Below, one piece after another: positions 1-11,345 of a stretch of 64,000 nt of DNA. Location: NCBI RefSeq assembly GCF_023053635.1, contig NC_086184.1, forward strand, positions 12,756,379 to 12,820,378, written 5' to 3'. This stretch comes from Elgaria multicarinata webbii. Lineage: Eukaryota > Chordata > Lepidosauria > Squamata > Anguidae. The notes beneath the pieces are model-generated. The model made no database searches and had not been told where the DNA came from. It saw nothing but the letters and a program-made list of their open reading frames with translations. Both the position numbers and the translations under genes were made by a program. The first letter of the stretch is position 1; every line of letters begins with the position of its first letter.

Positions 1-2656
1 GTGGCAAAGTAGTTCCCTGGCATCCTAGTGAACAGGATGCAAACTGTGTCTAACACAGTCCTAAGAAAGCCAGCCCTTTAACGGGGTGGCAAAGTAGTTC
101 TAAGTCCCTGGCATCCCAGTGAACAGGATGCAGACTGTGTCTAACACAGTCCTAAGAAAGCCAGCCCTTTAACGGGGTGGCAAAGTAGTTCTAAGTCCCT
201 GGCATCCCAGTGAACAGGATGCAGACTGTGTCTAACACAGTCCTAAGAAAGCCAGCCCTTTAACGGGGTGGCAAAGTAGTTCTAAGTCCCTGGCATCCCA
301 GTGAACAGGATGCAGACTGTGTCTAACACAGTCCTAAGAAAGCCAGCCCTTTAACGGGGTGGCAAAGTAGTTCTAAGTCCCTGGCATCCCAGTGAACAGG
401 ATGCAGACTGTGTCTAACACAGTCCTAAGAAAGCCAGCCCTTTAACGGGGTGGCAAAGTAGTTCTAAGTCCCTGGCATCCCAGTGAACAGGATGCAGACT
501 GTGTCTAACACAGTCCTAAGAAAGCCAGCCCTTTAACGGGGTGGCAAAGTAGTTCTAAGTCCCTGGCATCCCAGTGAACAGGATGCAGACTGCGTCTAAC
601 ACAGTCCTAAGAAAGCCAGCCCTTTAACGGGGTGGCAAAGTAGTTCTAAGTCCCTGGCATCCCAGTGAACAGGATGCAGACTGCGTCTAACACAGTCCTA
701 AGAAAGCCAGCCCTTTAACGGGGTGGCAAAGTAGTTCTAAGTCCCTGGCATCCCAGTGAACAGGATGCAGACTGTGTCTAACACAGTCCTAAGAAAGCCA
801 GCCCTTTAACGGTGTGGCAAAGTAGTTCTATGTCCCTGGCATCCCATAGAACAGGATGCAGACTATGTCTAACACAGTCCTAAGAAAGCCAGCCCTTTAA
901 CGGGGTGGCAAAGTAGTTCCCTGGCATCCTAGTGAACAGGATGCAAACTGTGTCTAACACAGTCCTAAGAAAGCCAGCCCTTTAACGGGGTGGCAAAGTA
1001 GTTCTAAGTCCCTGGCATCCCAGTGAACAGGATGCAGACTGTGTCTAACACAGTCCTAAGAAAGCCAGCCCTTTAACGGGGTGGCAAAGTAGTTCTAAGT
1101 CCCTGGCATCCCAGTGAACAGGATGCAGACTGTGTCTAACACAGTCCTAAGAAAGCCAGCCCTTTAACGGGGTGGCAAAGTAGTTCTAAGTCCCTGGCAT
1201 CCCAGTGAACAGGATGCAGACTGTGTCTAACACAGTCCTAAGAAAGCCAGCCCTTTAACGGGGTGGCAAAGTAGTTCTAAGTCCCTGGCATCCCAGTGAA
1301 CAGGATGCAGACTGTGTCTAACACAGTCCTAAGAAAGCCAGCCCTTTAACGGGGTGGCAAAGTAGTTCTAAGTCCCTGGCATCCCAGTGAACAGGATGCA
1401 GACTGTGTCTAACACAGTCCTAAGAAAGCCAGCCCTTTAACGGGGTGGCAAAGTAGTTCTAAGTCCCTGGCATCCCAGTGAACAGGATGCAGACTGCGTC
1501 TAACACAGTCCTAAGAAAGCCAGCCCTTTAACGGGGTGGCAAAGTAGTTCTAAGTCCCTGGCATCCCAGTGAACAGGATGCAGACTGCGTCTAACACAGT
1601 CCTAAGAAAGCCAGCCCTTTAACGGGGTGGCAAAGTAGTTCTAAGTCCCTGGCATCCCAGTGAACAGGATGCAAACTGCGTCTAACACAGTCCTAAGAAA
1701 GCCAGCCCTTTAACGGGGTGGCAAAGTAGTTCTAAGTCCCTGGCATCCCAGTGAACAGGATGCAGACTGTGTCTAACACAGTCCTAAGAAAGCCAGGCCT
1801 TTAACGGGGTGGCAAAGTAGTTCTATGTCCCTGGCATCCCATAGAACAGGATGCAGACTATGTCTAACACAGTCCTAAGAAAGCCAGCCCTTTAACGGGG
1901 TGGCAAAGTAGTTCCCTGGCATCCTAGTGAACAGGATGCAAACTGTGTCTAACACAGTCCTAAGAAAGCCAGCCCTTTAACGGGGTGGCAAAGTAGTTCT
2001 AAGTCCCTGGCATCCCAGTGAACAGGATGCAGACTGTGTCTAACACAGTCCTAAGAAAGCCAGCCCTTTAACGGGGTGGCAAAGTAGTTCTAAGTCCCTG
2101 GCATCCCAGTGAACAGGATGCAGACTGTGTCTAACACAGTCCTAAGAAAGCCAGCCCTTTAACGGGGTGGCAAAGTAGTTCTAAGTCCCTGGCATCCCAG
2201 TGAACAGGATGCAGACTGTGTCTAACACAGTCCTAAGAAAGCCAGCCCTTTAACGGGGTGGCAAAGTAGTTCTAAGTCCCTGGCATCCCAGTGAACAGGA
2301 TGCAGACTGTGTCTAACACAGTCCTAAGAAAGCCAGCCCTTTAACGGGGTGGCAAAGTAGTTCTAAGTCCCTGGCATCCCAGTGAACAGGATGCAGACTG
2401 TGTCTAACACAGTCCTAAGAAAGCCAGCCCTTTAACGGGGTGGCAAAGTAGTTCTAAGTCCCTGGCATCCCAGTGAACAGGATGCAGACTGTGTCTAACA
2501 CAGTCCTAAGAAAGCCAGCCCTTTAACGGGGTGGCAAAGTAGTTCTAAGTCCCTGGCATCCCAGTGAACAGGATGCAGACTGTGTCTAACACAGTCCTAA
2601 GAAAGCCAGCCCTTTAACCGGGTGGCAAAGTAGTTCCCTGGCATCCCAGTGAGTAG
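1..2656. repeat. 91-bp satellite array with higher-order repeats (left edge)
   Basis: This is a head-to-tail array of a 91-bp unit beginning GTGGCAAAGTAG. I count 29 whole units and one partial unit. Three units, starting at 1, 905 and 1900, are 85 bp because they lack TAAGTC-like bases after GTAGTT, and they also share CATCCTAG and GCAAAC variants. A unit with the variants TTCTATGTCC and CATAGAACAGG precedes two of them. These markers define blocks of 904 bp (10 units), 995 bp (11 units) and 722 bp (8 units, cut off by the palindrome that follows). Each unit holds two adjacent inverted repeats, GCATCC/GGATGC and GACTGTGT/ACACAGTC, which could fold as stem-loops. The array starts at the window edge, so its full size is unknown. 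No long reading frame crosses it. Confidence 0.97.
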
Positions 2657-2663
2657 GGGCCAG

Positions 2664-3297
2664 ATCTACACGTTGTTGTGAAGGCGTTTTCGTGCGCCTT
2701 TTTTAAAGACATACCTAAAAGAAGTGCCTCTTTCTTTACTGTGTGTACTGTGAGCTAGGCAGTGCCGCCTGCGGAAGAATCTCTACCCCATTCAAAGACG
2801 CTGCTCTTGCCACTTCCCCGTCATGTGTTCTTCCATTCGAATAATCCCCCCTCCCACCCGGCGGCTCTTTTGGCGTGTCCCGGCAGCGGCGGCTCCTCCT
2901 GCAAAACACTTTTCTCCCTCCGTGTGTTTGTTTTTGCGTTTGCATTTGTGTGTGCGAGCACACACCGAAGAGAGTCCCGGGGAGATGACACCGCGGGGGA
3001 GAGCGAGAGGCAGGAGCTGAACTCGTCCGCCGCATGCACGCAAACGCAAAAACAAACGCACCGAGGGAGAAAAGAGTTTTGCAGGAGGAGCCGCCGGGAC
3101 GCGCCAGAAGAGCCCCCAGGTGGGCGGGGGGATTATTCGTATGGAAGAACACGCGACGGGGAAGCGGCAAGAGCAGCGTCTTTGAATGGGGTAGAGATTC
3201 TTCCGCAGGCGGCACTGCCTAGCTCACAGTACACACAGTAAAGAAAGAGGCGCTAGGTACGTCTTTAAAAAAGGCGCCTTCGCAACGACGTGTAGAT
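2664..3297. mobile_element. 634-bp GC-rich near-perfect palindrome (foldback or MITE-like)
   Basis: The ends ATCTACACG and CGTGTAGAT start inverted arms of about 300 bp that reach a short centre near 2966-3030. The arms match almost base for base, for example CTGTGTGTACTGTGAGCTAG on the left and its complement on the right. It is rich in CpG, unlike the AT-rich flank, which suggests it is young. It sits inside the satellite: array sequence resumes right after it with GATGCAGACTG and CTAACACAGTCC (to about 3325). Because of the symmetry both strands show nearly the same 159-codon reading frame starting MPPAEESLPHSK, which I take as an artefact. The terminal GATCTACAC also occurs at the ends of the smaller palindrome at 7555-7681, so the two may be related. 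The superfamily is not determined and no transposase is present. Confidence 0.85.
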
Positions 3298-6200
3298 GCA
3301 GACTGTATCTAACACAGTCCTAAGTCAGTCCCATAAATAGGCAGCAGGTTAGGTTTCATTTCCTGATCTATAGAGGGCTCTTACAGTTCTTCAAATTATA
3401 CCCTTACCTTGTGAAAAGTTAAGGTAATTATACTAATAGCTGTCCTCATGCACATTTACCTGGGAGAAACCTAATAGGCAACTGAACACTGTGTGCTTAC
3501 TGTTAAAAGCGAGCACCAACAAGCTCTTACAACACAGCTCTTTGGGCAATTAAGAACTATTTAAATTACAAAATACATTATAAAGTATAATGCTAATAGC
3601 CAAATGTTGGAAGGACGCAAAAAGTTGAACTGTAAGGAGATGCTACCATTTAGTATGGGTAATAGCACTCTGAACAAAACTTACTCAACCTTTTAGAGTA
3701 TTAAGAGGAGTAAAGAGAAATAACACTTTTGTAACGCAACGCCGGTGTTTTATTAGACGCACGAACGAAATAAAAACACTAACACGTTTTCCAAGTGTCT
3801 TTAATAGCTTATTGTTACTATAGTTTCTCATGAGATAAACATTAAAATACATAATAATTAACTAACAGCCTTCCTTTTGATTTGGGTCTATCCTCACATT
3901 AATTGTATTTTAAATCTGTCTAGTAACTGATGTTAAATTGGTACAGTGTATTTATGGTGTTGGACTCTACAGCAATTTCATTATTATTTTTAAATCTTAT
4001 TACTTATTCCTTGCATGAATGGTTTCTGTATTATGTTGATAGAGTTTTATATTTGCTAATTAAGCAGAATAAAATCCAATACCCAACCATTCAAACCACA
4101 AAATGCATTATTCAATAAGACGCAAAATAAAATGTCAAAGTACAATTAGGAAGCAAGAAAGGAATCGTGGTAAAGGGTGTTTAATCTTATTACTACCAGC
4201 CATTTTCCCACTTAACCACCCTTCCCCAACCTGGTGCCCTCCCATTTCACAGTTAAAGGCTGGATTTACTTCTAATTAAACACAGAAGGATTGTGCGATA
4301 ATCCCTAAAAATGACACAAATCAACTCTCACAAAGCTTTCTGGGCAGTGCACAATTCAAACCACAAAATGCATGAAAGTAAAATGCAATACACACCAATT
4401 CAAACCACAAAATGCATAAAAGTAAAATGCAAAACACAATTCAAACCACAAAATGCATCTAATAAAATGCAACATGCAACAATTCAATTCATATAAAAAA
4501 TGAAAACCCTCAAATTAGGAAGCAAGGAAGGAATCTTGGTAAGGGATGTTTAGCCCTATCACTGCCAACCTTTCTTCCTTTAAGCCGCTCTTCTCCAACA
4601 TGATGCCATCCCATTTTGCTGTTTAACACTTGGGATTTACTTCTTAGTAAATACACATAGGACTCTGTGATAAACCCTAACAAAGTAACTTACAACGAAG
4701 CTCTTTGGGCAATTCACAACAACTAAAACCACAAATGACATTGCAAAATAAAATGCAATTCTCTACAATTAAACCACAAAATACTTTATAAATTAAAATG
4801 CAATATAAAATGTAAAAGCGCATTTAAGAAGCAAGGAAGAGTTCTTGGTAAGGGATGTTTAACTCGATCACTGCCAGCCATTCTTCCTCTAAACTACATT
4901 TCACCATTGTGGTTTCCTCCCATTTCACTGTTAAAGACATTGGGATTTACTTCTGAGTAAACACACAAGGATTGTGTAATAAACCCTAAGGAAGGACACA
5001 AACCAACTCTTACAACTAAGCTCTCTGGGCAATTCACAACCATTAAAAAACACAAAATGCATTATAACATAAAGTGCAATCAACAAATAAAACCACAAAA
5101 TATATTATAAAATAAATCGCAATATACAACAATTAAAACCCTCAAAATGCATTATAAAATAAAACAGCCAAATATTTGAAGGATGCAAAAAGTTTAAATG
5201 TAAGAACATGGTACAATACAGTATGACAAATAGCACTCAGAAATTTACTCAACATTTGAGAGTATTAAGAGGACAAAAGAAAAAAAGACACTCTTGCAAC
5301 AGAATGCCAATGTTTTATTACATACACAGAAACAAATAACTGCACCAACACAGGTTTTAATAGGTTTTTAATAGATTATGGTTACAACAGTTTCTCAGAA
5401 GAAAGATAATAATGTACATAATTAAAAATAGCCTTCTCTTTTATTTAGGATCTATCCTCTCGTTAATTAATATTTTAAGTCTACCTAATAACCAGTCTTA
5501 AATTTGTACTGTCTATAGTGTTGGACTGTGTAGCACTTTTTTTCTTTAAAGAAGTATATGTAATTTATTACGTACTCCTTGCATGTAAGGTTTCTGTAGT
5601 ATGTTGATATTCAAGTTTTAAATTTGCAAATACATTTTAAAAGTAAAATAAAAGGCAATACACAATTAAAAACACAAAAATTATCATAAAATAAAAAGCA
5701 ATATGCAACAATTAAAAGCCTCAATAAGCATTAAAGAGGAGCTGGCCACACTTACTGGCCATGCTCGCTAGGGCACGTTTGGTAACCTCAGACATTCCCA
5801 TGAAGGTTATGCTGACTACTAAATCTCTGAATGTCAGAGCATAATGTTCTCCATAAAGGAGGGGCCAGCCATGCATGGAACTGACCAGTGCTACATAGAA
5901 CTAAGCTGAGTTGTTATGATTCTGTTCTCACACATGTATGCATTATGCACTTACCTTGTGAGAAGTGATGGGAGCGGGCCTGGTCCTCAAAGTCTTCCAC
6001 CAATGTTAATGATCCTGATGGAATTCATCATTCTTATGCACACTTACCTTGCAGAAAACCTAAATGGCAACTGAATCATAAAAGGTGGCACACACAAACT
6101 CTTACAACCAATCTCTTTGGGAAATTCACAACCATTTAAACCACAAAATTCATTAAAAATAAAATGCGCTTTTATATTTTATATTGCAGTTAGGAAGGAA

Positions 6201-6400
6201 GGAAGGAAGGAACCTTTGTTTTACATTTTATATTGCAATTAGGAAGCAAGCAATGAATCTTGGTAAGAGGTGTTTAACCCTATCACTGCCCACTATTCTT
6301 TGTCTAAACCATCTAAGATTGTGTAATAAACCCTAAAAAGGAACAAACCAACTCTTACAATGAAGCTCTTTGGGCAATTCTCAACAATTCAAAACGTAAT
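3298..6400. repeat. AT-rich region of decayed local duplications
   Basis: A short satellite remnant (to about 3325) is followed by about 3 kb of AT-rich DNA. A module of about 300 bp recurs in decayed form. One part begins AAGCAAGGAAGGAATCTTGG and ends in a pyrimidine-rich stretch (4150, 4521, 4830, 6246). Another is AACTCTTACAA followed by CTCTTTGGGCAATT (3520, 4690, 5010, 6085, 6350). A third is ACCACAAAATGCATTATAAA, repeated many times. At larger scale 3595-3960 is matched by 5163-5640, an offset of about 1.57 kb. An imperfect palindrome lies at about 5738-5875 (AGCTGGCC and GGGGCCAGCC ends). A (GGAA)n run is at 6193-6210. No gene or RNA gene was recognised. Confidence 0.75.
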
Positions 6401-6516
6401 ATAAAATAAAATCCCAGACACTTACCTTTCTTTGAAGCAAGTAGATCAAGCAGACAGACAAGCTGGGAAGAGAAGTGAAAATGTACAATTACGTACAGGA
6501 ACAAATAAAACACATT

Positions 6517-6640
6517 GGCCCCGTTCAGACAACACGCTAAACCATGCTGCTTAATCACAAAATGATTAACGGAATGCATGCATTCCATTAATCTTTTTGT
6601 GGTTAAGCAGCATGGTTTAGCGTGTTGTCTGAACGGGGCC
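6517..6640. mobile_element. Palindromic MITE, TTCAGACAACACG family
   Basis: This is a 124-bp almost perfect palindrome. It opens GGCCCCGTTCAGACAACACG and closes with the complement; each arm contains the complement of TTAAGCAGCATGG. Relatives lie at 15131-15265 and 20456-20551. It is non-coding. A related subfamily with TTCAGAAGACACC ends occurs at 10544, 11916, 13695 and 27175. Palindromic structure and copy number support a MITE; the transposase superfamily is not clear. Confidence 0.85.
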
Positions 6641-6879
6641 TAAGACTAATGCAAAGTAAAACTTACCAACTGCAATATCCAAAGAGACACCTTAATTTTC
6701 AGACATCCCTCAAGCAGAAGCTACATTTCATTAGGGCTTGTTTGCTCATTTGCTGTTGAGTACAGCCGGGAGGAGAGAGTGAGCGAAGCAAGTGTCCAAA
6801 TAACTTTTTGAACAACCTGGCCATAACTACAGCAGACTAGCCAAGAGAAGAGAGCTCTATTTTATTTATTTATTACATG

Positions 6880-7345
6880 GTTACAGGGATCATACCAGTC
6901 CCCTGTCAAAACAGCTTCACTGGCTTCTGGTCTGTTTCCGGGCAAAATTCAAAGTGCTGGTTATCACCTATTAAGCCCTCTACGGCTAGGGTCCAGGTTA
7001 TCTGAAAGATTGTATTCTCCCATATGCGCCTGCCCGTGTTCTGAGATCTTCTGGGGAGGCCTTTCTCTCAGTCCCACCAACATCCCAGGCACGCCTGATG
7101 GGTACTTGGGGGAGGGCCTTCTTGGTGGCTGCTCCGAAGCTCTGGAACTCCCTTCCCAGGGAGGCTACGCAGGCTCCCACTGTGCTACAGTTTTGGAAGA
7201 AGCCATCTAGCTCCCCTACGATTTTGATAACATTTCTTCCCCACCGTGTCAGACCTTCCCTTACCCATGACAACTGCTATGGCAGCACGCTCTACCTCCT
7301 TGTTACCCTCCCTTCCACCCTGGCACATCCTGGTTTGTAACAACT
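6880..7345 (+). mobile_element. L2-like LINE fragment, ORF2 C-terminal part
   Basis: Conceptual translation in parts of this stretch gives the features of the region after the reverse transcriptase in L2-type LINEs: FRAKFKVLVITY, ALYGLGPGYL and APKLWNSLPREATQAP. The reading frame is broken, so this is a dead 5'-truncated copy. An AT-rich TTTATTTATTTATTA run (6859-6875) precedes it. A second fragment of the same kind lies at 26990-27545. Confidence 0.7.
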
Positions 7346-7554
7346 CCTATCCCAGAATTTTGAGAGAGAGAAAGAAGGAGAAAAGGTTAAGGAACAGTGA
7401 CAAAATGTAAGCCTACAAATAATACCCAAGTGATGTTAGATTCTACCTCCAGTTGGTTGGAGCTTTTAATCTCTATTCTTATCTTTTCTCCTCCCTTGAC
7501 TCTCACTCAGGGGAGGGACCCCACCCACATAACACAGCTTCCCCCACCTAGGGG

Positions 7555-7681
7555 GGGGATCTACACTACAGCTTTAAAGCGCTTTATAACAGTTTTGGAG
7601 CCCAGGACACACTGCATATACAGTTTTCAAAACGTTTTCAGAGTGCTTTAAAGCGCTTTAAAAGCAATAGCGTAGATCCCC
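7555..7681. mobile_element. Short palindromic MITE with GGGGATCTAC ends
   Basis: Inverted ends GGGGATCTACACTA and TAGCGTAGATCCCC flank arms containing CTTTAAAGCGCTTTA on both sides, total about 127 bp. It is non-coding. The terminal GATCTACAC resembles that of the large palindrome at 2664-3297. Target duplication is not clear because of the G-run on the left. Confidence 0.7.
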
Positions 7682-7727
7682 TTCTCACCCTAGGTCAGGG
7701 TCACAGGCCTGTCAATCACACAGAAGC

Positions 7728-7885
7728 CTGGCAGCCTTCTAACATCCAAACCAAGAGGGGCGGCAGCTTGTCCCCCCAAGTGGCGGATTGCCCCCAAGTG
7801 TCTGGGCAAGGTGGGCAAGCCGCCATTTACACACAAGATGGTCAAGCTGCCACCCTGGTTGGTTTGGATGTTGGAAGGCGGCTTG
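7728..7885. repeat. Inverted repeat of about 158 bp
   Basis: CAGCCTTCTAACATCCAAAC on the left is matched by its complement GTTTGGATGTTGGAAGGCGG on the right, with a further match of GGCGGCAGCTTG to CAAGCTGCCACC inside. Short frames here are by-products of the symmetry. Probably another non-autonomous DNA element; the class is not assigned. Confidence 0.6.
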
Positions 7886-7894
7886 CTCCCAAGT

Positions 7895-9000
7895 GGCGGC
7901 TGGCCCCCAAGGCAGGGGTAATCTTTTTTATGAGCCTCTTCCAGGAGAGGCCCTGGTCCCATCCAGCCACCACACAGTCCCCAGCAGTATACCCTTACCA
8001 GCAAAGCTGCAGATTGAAACAGTCCAGGTAAGCAGGCAGCACATGGAGCAGAGCTTAAAGAAGCAAGAAGGCACCCTTGCTAGCAGGTAAAGCAGCTGAG
8101 GCAGAGGGCTAGATGTTTTGTGCAGGCCAATAACCCCCCCTGCTGCCAGTTGGGCCCTTGTGCTGCTCCAAGGAAGGAAAGCCACGGCAGGGCTGGTTCT
8201 TTTATGAGCCTCTTCCAGGTGAGGTTCTGGCCCAATCCAGCCACCACACAGTCCCTGGCAGCAAACCCTTACTAGCCAGCTGCAAATTGAAACAGTCCAG
8301 GTAAGCAAGCAGGCCATGTGAGAAGGCACTCTCGCTGGCAGGTCAAACACAGCTCAAACAGAGAACCAGATGTTTCTTGTGGCCCAGTCAGTCCCACTGT
8401 GCCAGTTGGGACTTTGTGCTGCTGTCAGAAACGCCGTGGCAGGGCGAGTTCTTTTTGGAGTCTCTCCCCTATGCAAACTCTCCACCTAACTAAGGTGCTG
8501 GGAAGACTGAGAGATTGTGTGCACTGTGGATCCGAAGCTGCAGCTGAATTGAGTCTGGCTAGTTAGTATGCCCAGCTATGCCCCCCAAGTGGTGGCTATG
8601 CCCACAACGCAGGGGTAGTTTTTTTTATGAGCCACTTCCAGGTGAAGCTCTGGCCCAATCCAGCCACCACACAGTCGCCAGCAGAAAAGCTTTACTAGCA
8701 AGATGCCAAGTGAAACAGTCCAGGCAAGCCAAGCAAGGAGGCACTCTTACTCGCGGGTAAAACACAATTGAAGCACAGGGCTAGATGTTTCTTGAGGCCC
8801 AGTCAGCCCCACAGTGCCAGTTGGGCCTTTGTGCTGCTCTCAGGAAGGCAGGCCACAGCAGGGCTGGATCTTCTTTTTGAGCCTCTCCCCTATGCAAACT
8901 CTCCACCTAACTAAGGCGCGGGGAAGGCGGAGAGATTATATGCACTGTGGCTATGTAGCTGCAGCTGAATTGAGTCTGGCTTGTTAGTATTCATAGGCAG
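7895..9000. repeat. Tandem block T, copy 1 (units about 180-275 bp)
   Basis: About five diverged head-to-tail units. Markers are TTTTATGAGCCTCTTCCAGG, ATCCAGCCACCACACAGTCC, GAAACAGTCCAGGTAAGC and GCCAGTTGGG, with unit starts near 7929, 8203, 8447, 8625 and 8872. The spacing is uneven because some units lack parts. The same block recurs at 16455-17040, about 8.5 kb away. Reading frames in it are short and not conserved between units. It could be an internally tandem transposon or a decayed local minisatellite. Confidence 0.75.
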
Positions 9001-9495
9001 TTCTTCCTTCTCTTGAGTAGACCCCTCCAGTCTCCAGCCTTTTGATGCTTTGCAGCACTGAAAGCAGCTATTAAAAAAAGAAGAGAAAAAGAAACTTTAA
9101 AAGTTCCTGCAGGACTTTTTCTTTCTCCTCAGGCTTTTGCTCCTGAGTAAACATTTTCAGCTTTGAGCTTCTGTGTTCTGTGCGAAGTAGGTGCTTTACT
9201 GCTGAGCAAATGGCCTCAGTCCTTAAACCTCTTCAGCTCTGGGAAGGGGGAATGGACCCCTTCTGTAGCTGAAGGCTCCAGACTGGGGGAAGTCATGACT
9301 TATGAGTCTTTTCGGTTAATTTTTTACTGAGGTGATTTGTGGCAGAGGTTTTTCTCGAAAGGGGGCATGGAAGTTTGGGGGTGCCTGAGAGTGAGGAGAG
9401 AGATTAAGGACTGAGTGGGGGAGACAGTAAGAATTCCAGACATAAGGGAATACTAATATTTACATTGGCATTTTCAAGATTGCTTGGTGACAATT
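9001..9495. repeat. Local duplication block G, copy 1
   Basis: This stretch matches 17041-17627 in the same order and orientation: CAGTCTCCAGCCTTTTGATG, CAGCACTGAAAGCAGCTATT, CAGCTTTGAGC, TGGCCTCAGTCCTTAAACCT and GGGGGTGCCTGAGAGT. It follows block T in both places, so T and G were duplicated together. No gene was recognised. Confidence 0.75.
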
Positions 9496-9606
9496 CATAG
9501 AATCATAGAATAGCAGAGTTGGAAGGGGCCTACAAGGCCATCGAGTCCAACCCCCTGCTCAATGCAGGAATCCACCCTAAAGCGTCCCTGACAGATGGTT
9601 GTCCAT
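9496..9606 (-). mobile_element. CR1 LINE 3' end fragment
   Basis: ATAGAATCATAGAATAGCAG is the reverse complement of the CR1 3' terminal repeat, followed by GTTGGAAGGGGCCTACAAGG and GAGTCCAACCCCCTG. The paralogous site in the second G block (near 17622) reads GACAATTCTGAAGGAC with no insert. This gives both insertion edges and shows that the CR1 arrived after the local duplication. It is 5' truncated and non-coding. Confidence 0.9.
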
Positions 9607-9959
9607 CTGAAGGACTCAAGGAACAGTTGCTGCTACAAGCATCTTAATGACTACTTTTTACCTCACACCAAATTCCCTAAACTTTCACCGTCATGAGATA
9701 CACCCACAACTTGGATACAGTCTTCCTTTAACTCCTGAAATTTGTTACACTGCAGCCAGCATTTATTAATAGCATTTTGATTTCTTTGTCTCAAAACTGC
9801 TCGGTTAGGAGTTACTCCTTTTGAGGGATTTCTTCTCAGCACTGCTACCATCTATGGGGTTTCTTATTTATAGCAATCTAGCGGATATACTCAGCGTTGC
9901 TCATGCCCCCTAAGATATATGTCTGCAGGGTAATCATTTTATAGCAGGCTGTGCTGAGC
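9607..9959. other. Unassigned stretch between CR1 and ORF-like block
   Basis: No repeat family, gene or RNA was recognised. It begins with a few bases of block G (CTGAAGGACTCAAGGAACAG), then becomes single-copy within this window. Confidence 0.5.
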
Positions 9960-10900
9960 CTGTAAGTTAACTTGCCAAAGAGAGAATGTAAGGTGTCAGA
10001 AAGACTTCTCAAAGCAGCAAGCAAAATCCAGACTCTCACTAAAACCCTACTCACAGGGTGGGGGGTGGCGGGGAGGCAATACTGGAAGTGCCAAAGAAAC
10101 CTCTCCCAAACAACCTCTTGTGCAGTCTGATGCCAAAATGCACAAGGGAAATTTCCCCTCCATTAGGGAAGTTGAGGCTGAACTTCTTAAACCAAGTGAG
10201 CCCATGAAAGAGCCTGCCCAGTTCAGCCTCAAGTTCAAGCGAGTGGGCAAACCCAGTCTAATGTTTCCACCATGAAAAATTGTAAACAAAATACTGTGGC
10301 ATGTTTAGAAGTAGAAATGACAAGTATAAAGCTTGTTGAGGAATGCTGTGTAGCACAGAAGGCTGTTTCTCAAGAAAGTGAAGTGACACTTGCTTTGTCT
10401 CCTGAAATGGAGGTAAAGCGTAATAAAGAAATCCATGTGTTTGTTAACCAGCTTTTGCTTCTTAATAAATAGCCTTTTGATGCAGGAAAGACATCAAAGG
10501 TAGAGCCTCCAACTGCAGGAAGTATCTACTTGAAACACGAATTGGCCCTGCTCAGAAGACACCTCAAACCACAGCTTTAACCATAGTGAATAAGGCTTTT
10601 TGCCTTATTCACTGTCATTAAAGCTGTGGTCTGAGGTTTCTTTTGAACAGGGCCTTAAGTCTAAACATTAACATTTTCTCCCTAAACCAGCAAATGGTCT
10701 TAGATTACAGTCACAGGAGAGTGGACAAAGATCTGGAAGCCCAGAATCCTGTGCAACCTGACTGTGTGAAGCCAAATATTACTAACACTGAACTTTTCTT
10801 CTTATATGCCAGCACCAAACAGAAAGGTGCTAAACCAAAGTGCACCCATGACATGGGTATGCAAATATTAATGCTTTTTCTGAGTGACCATATTGTTACG
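9960..10900 (+). repeat. ORF-like block O, copy A
   Basis: This is the first of three main copies of a block (the others are 12826-13920 and 17840-18420). Translated pieces include NTGSAKETSPKQPLV.S, MHKGNFPSIREVEAELLKPS, FKRVGKPSLMFPP and VEECCVAQKAVSQESE. Copy A keeps 10 bases after CAGCCTCAAG that the other copies lack, so it is closest to the ancestral form there. The open stretches lie in different frames, so no single reading frame spans the block. A MITE is inserted at 10544. I do not recognise the protein. It could be a decayed gene fragment, part of an unassigned transposon, or chance open frames in a duplicated repeat. Confidence 0.6.
10544..10654. mobile_element. Palindromic MITE, TTCAGAAGACACC family
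   Basis: This 111-bp palindrome has ends GGCCCTGCTCAGAAGACACC and GAACAGGGCC, with a central GGCTTTTTGCC. The paralogous site in block O copy D (near 18380) reads ACACAAATTAAGT and has no insert, so both edges are known. Short repeats of about 2-3 bp (TT or ATT) flank the insert. Confidence 0.88.
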
Positions 10901-11289
10901 TGATGTGCTCTAGTCAGACCTGAGTACAAACTTGCACACATTGTAAAGAGACTTCCACACCTGCTTATAAGGAATCTTTAGACATCAGCAATAGAACATT
11001 TATGGCTAAGAAGGCAATTCCCACCCAAAGAGAGCCACACCATTGAAGGGGATGATGCTGAATGGCACATTTATTGGGGTTTAAACAGACTCAAATGCAC
11101 AAGCTAGTGGGGGGGGGGGGGGAATTAGCTGAGCCCTAAAAGGAGTTTCAAGAATGTGAACAGGCTTTTCAAGACTTAGAGCATACACTCTCACAAACAT
11201 TTGAATGTGTTTCAACCCCAATAAATGTGCCACTGTGGTACTATCCCCACAACTCTGTGTGTGTGTGTGAGTGTGAGCGAACACGTGTG

Positions 11290-11345
<56 letters not shown>

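Noticed and set aside
1-2656. Left array as telomeric or rDNA spacer repeat
   Set aside because: No TTAGGG units and no rRNA sequence. The 91-bp unit is not similar to either.
5940-6060. ACTTACCTTG-type stretches resembling the 5' end of U1 snRNA
   Set aside because: Only about 10 bases match. The Sm site and the stem-loops of U1 are absent, and the motif recurs as part of the local repeat.
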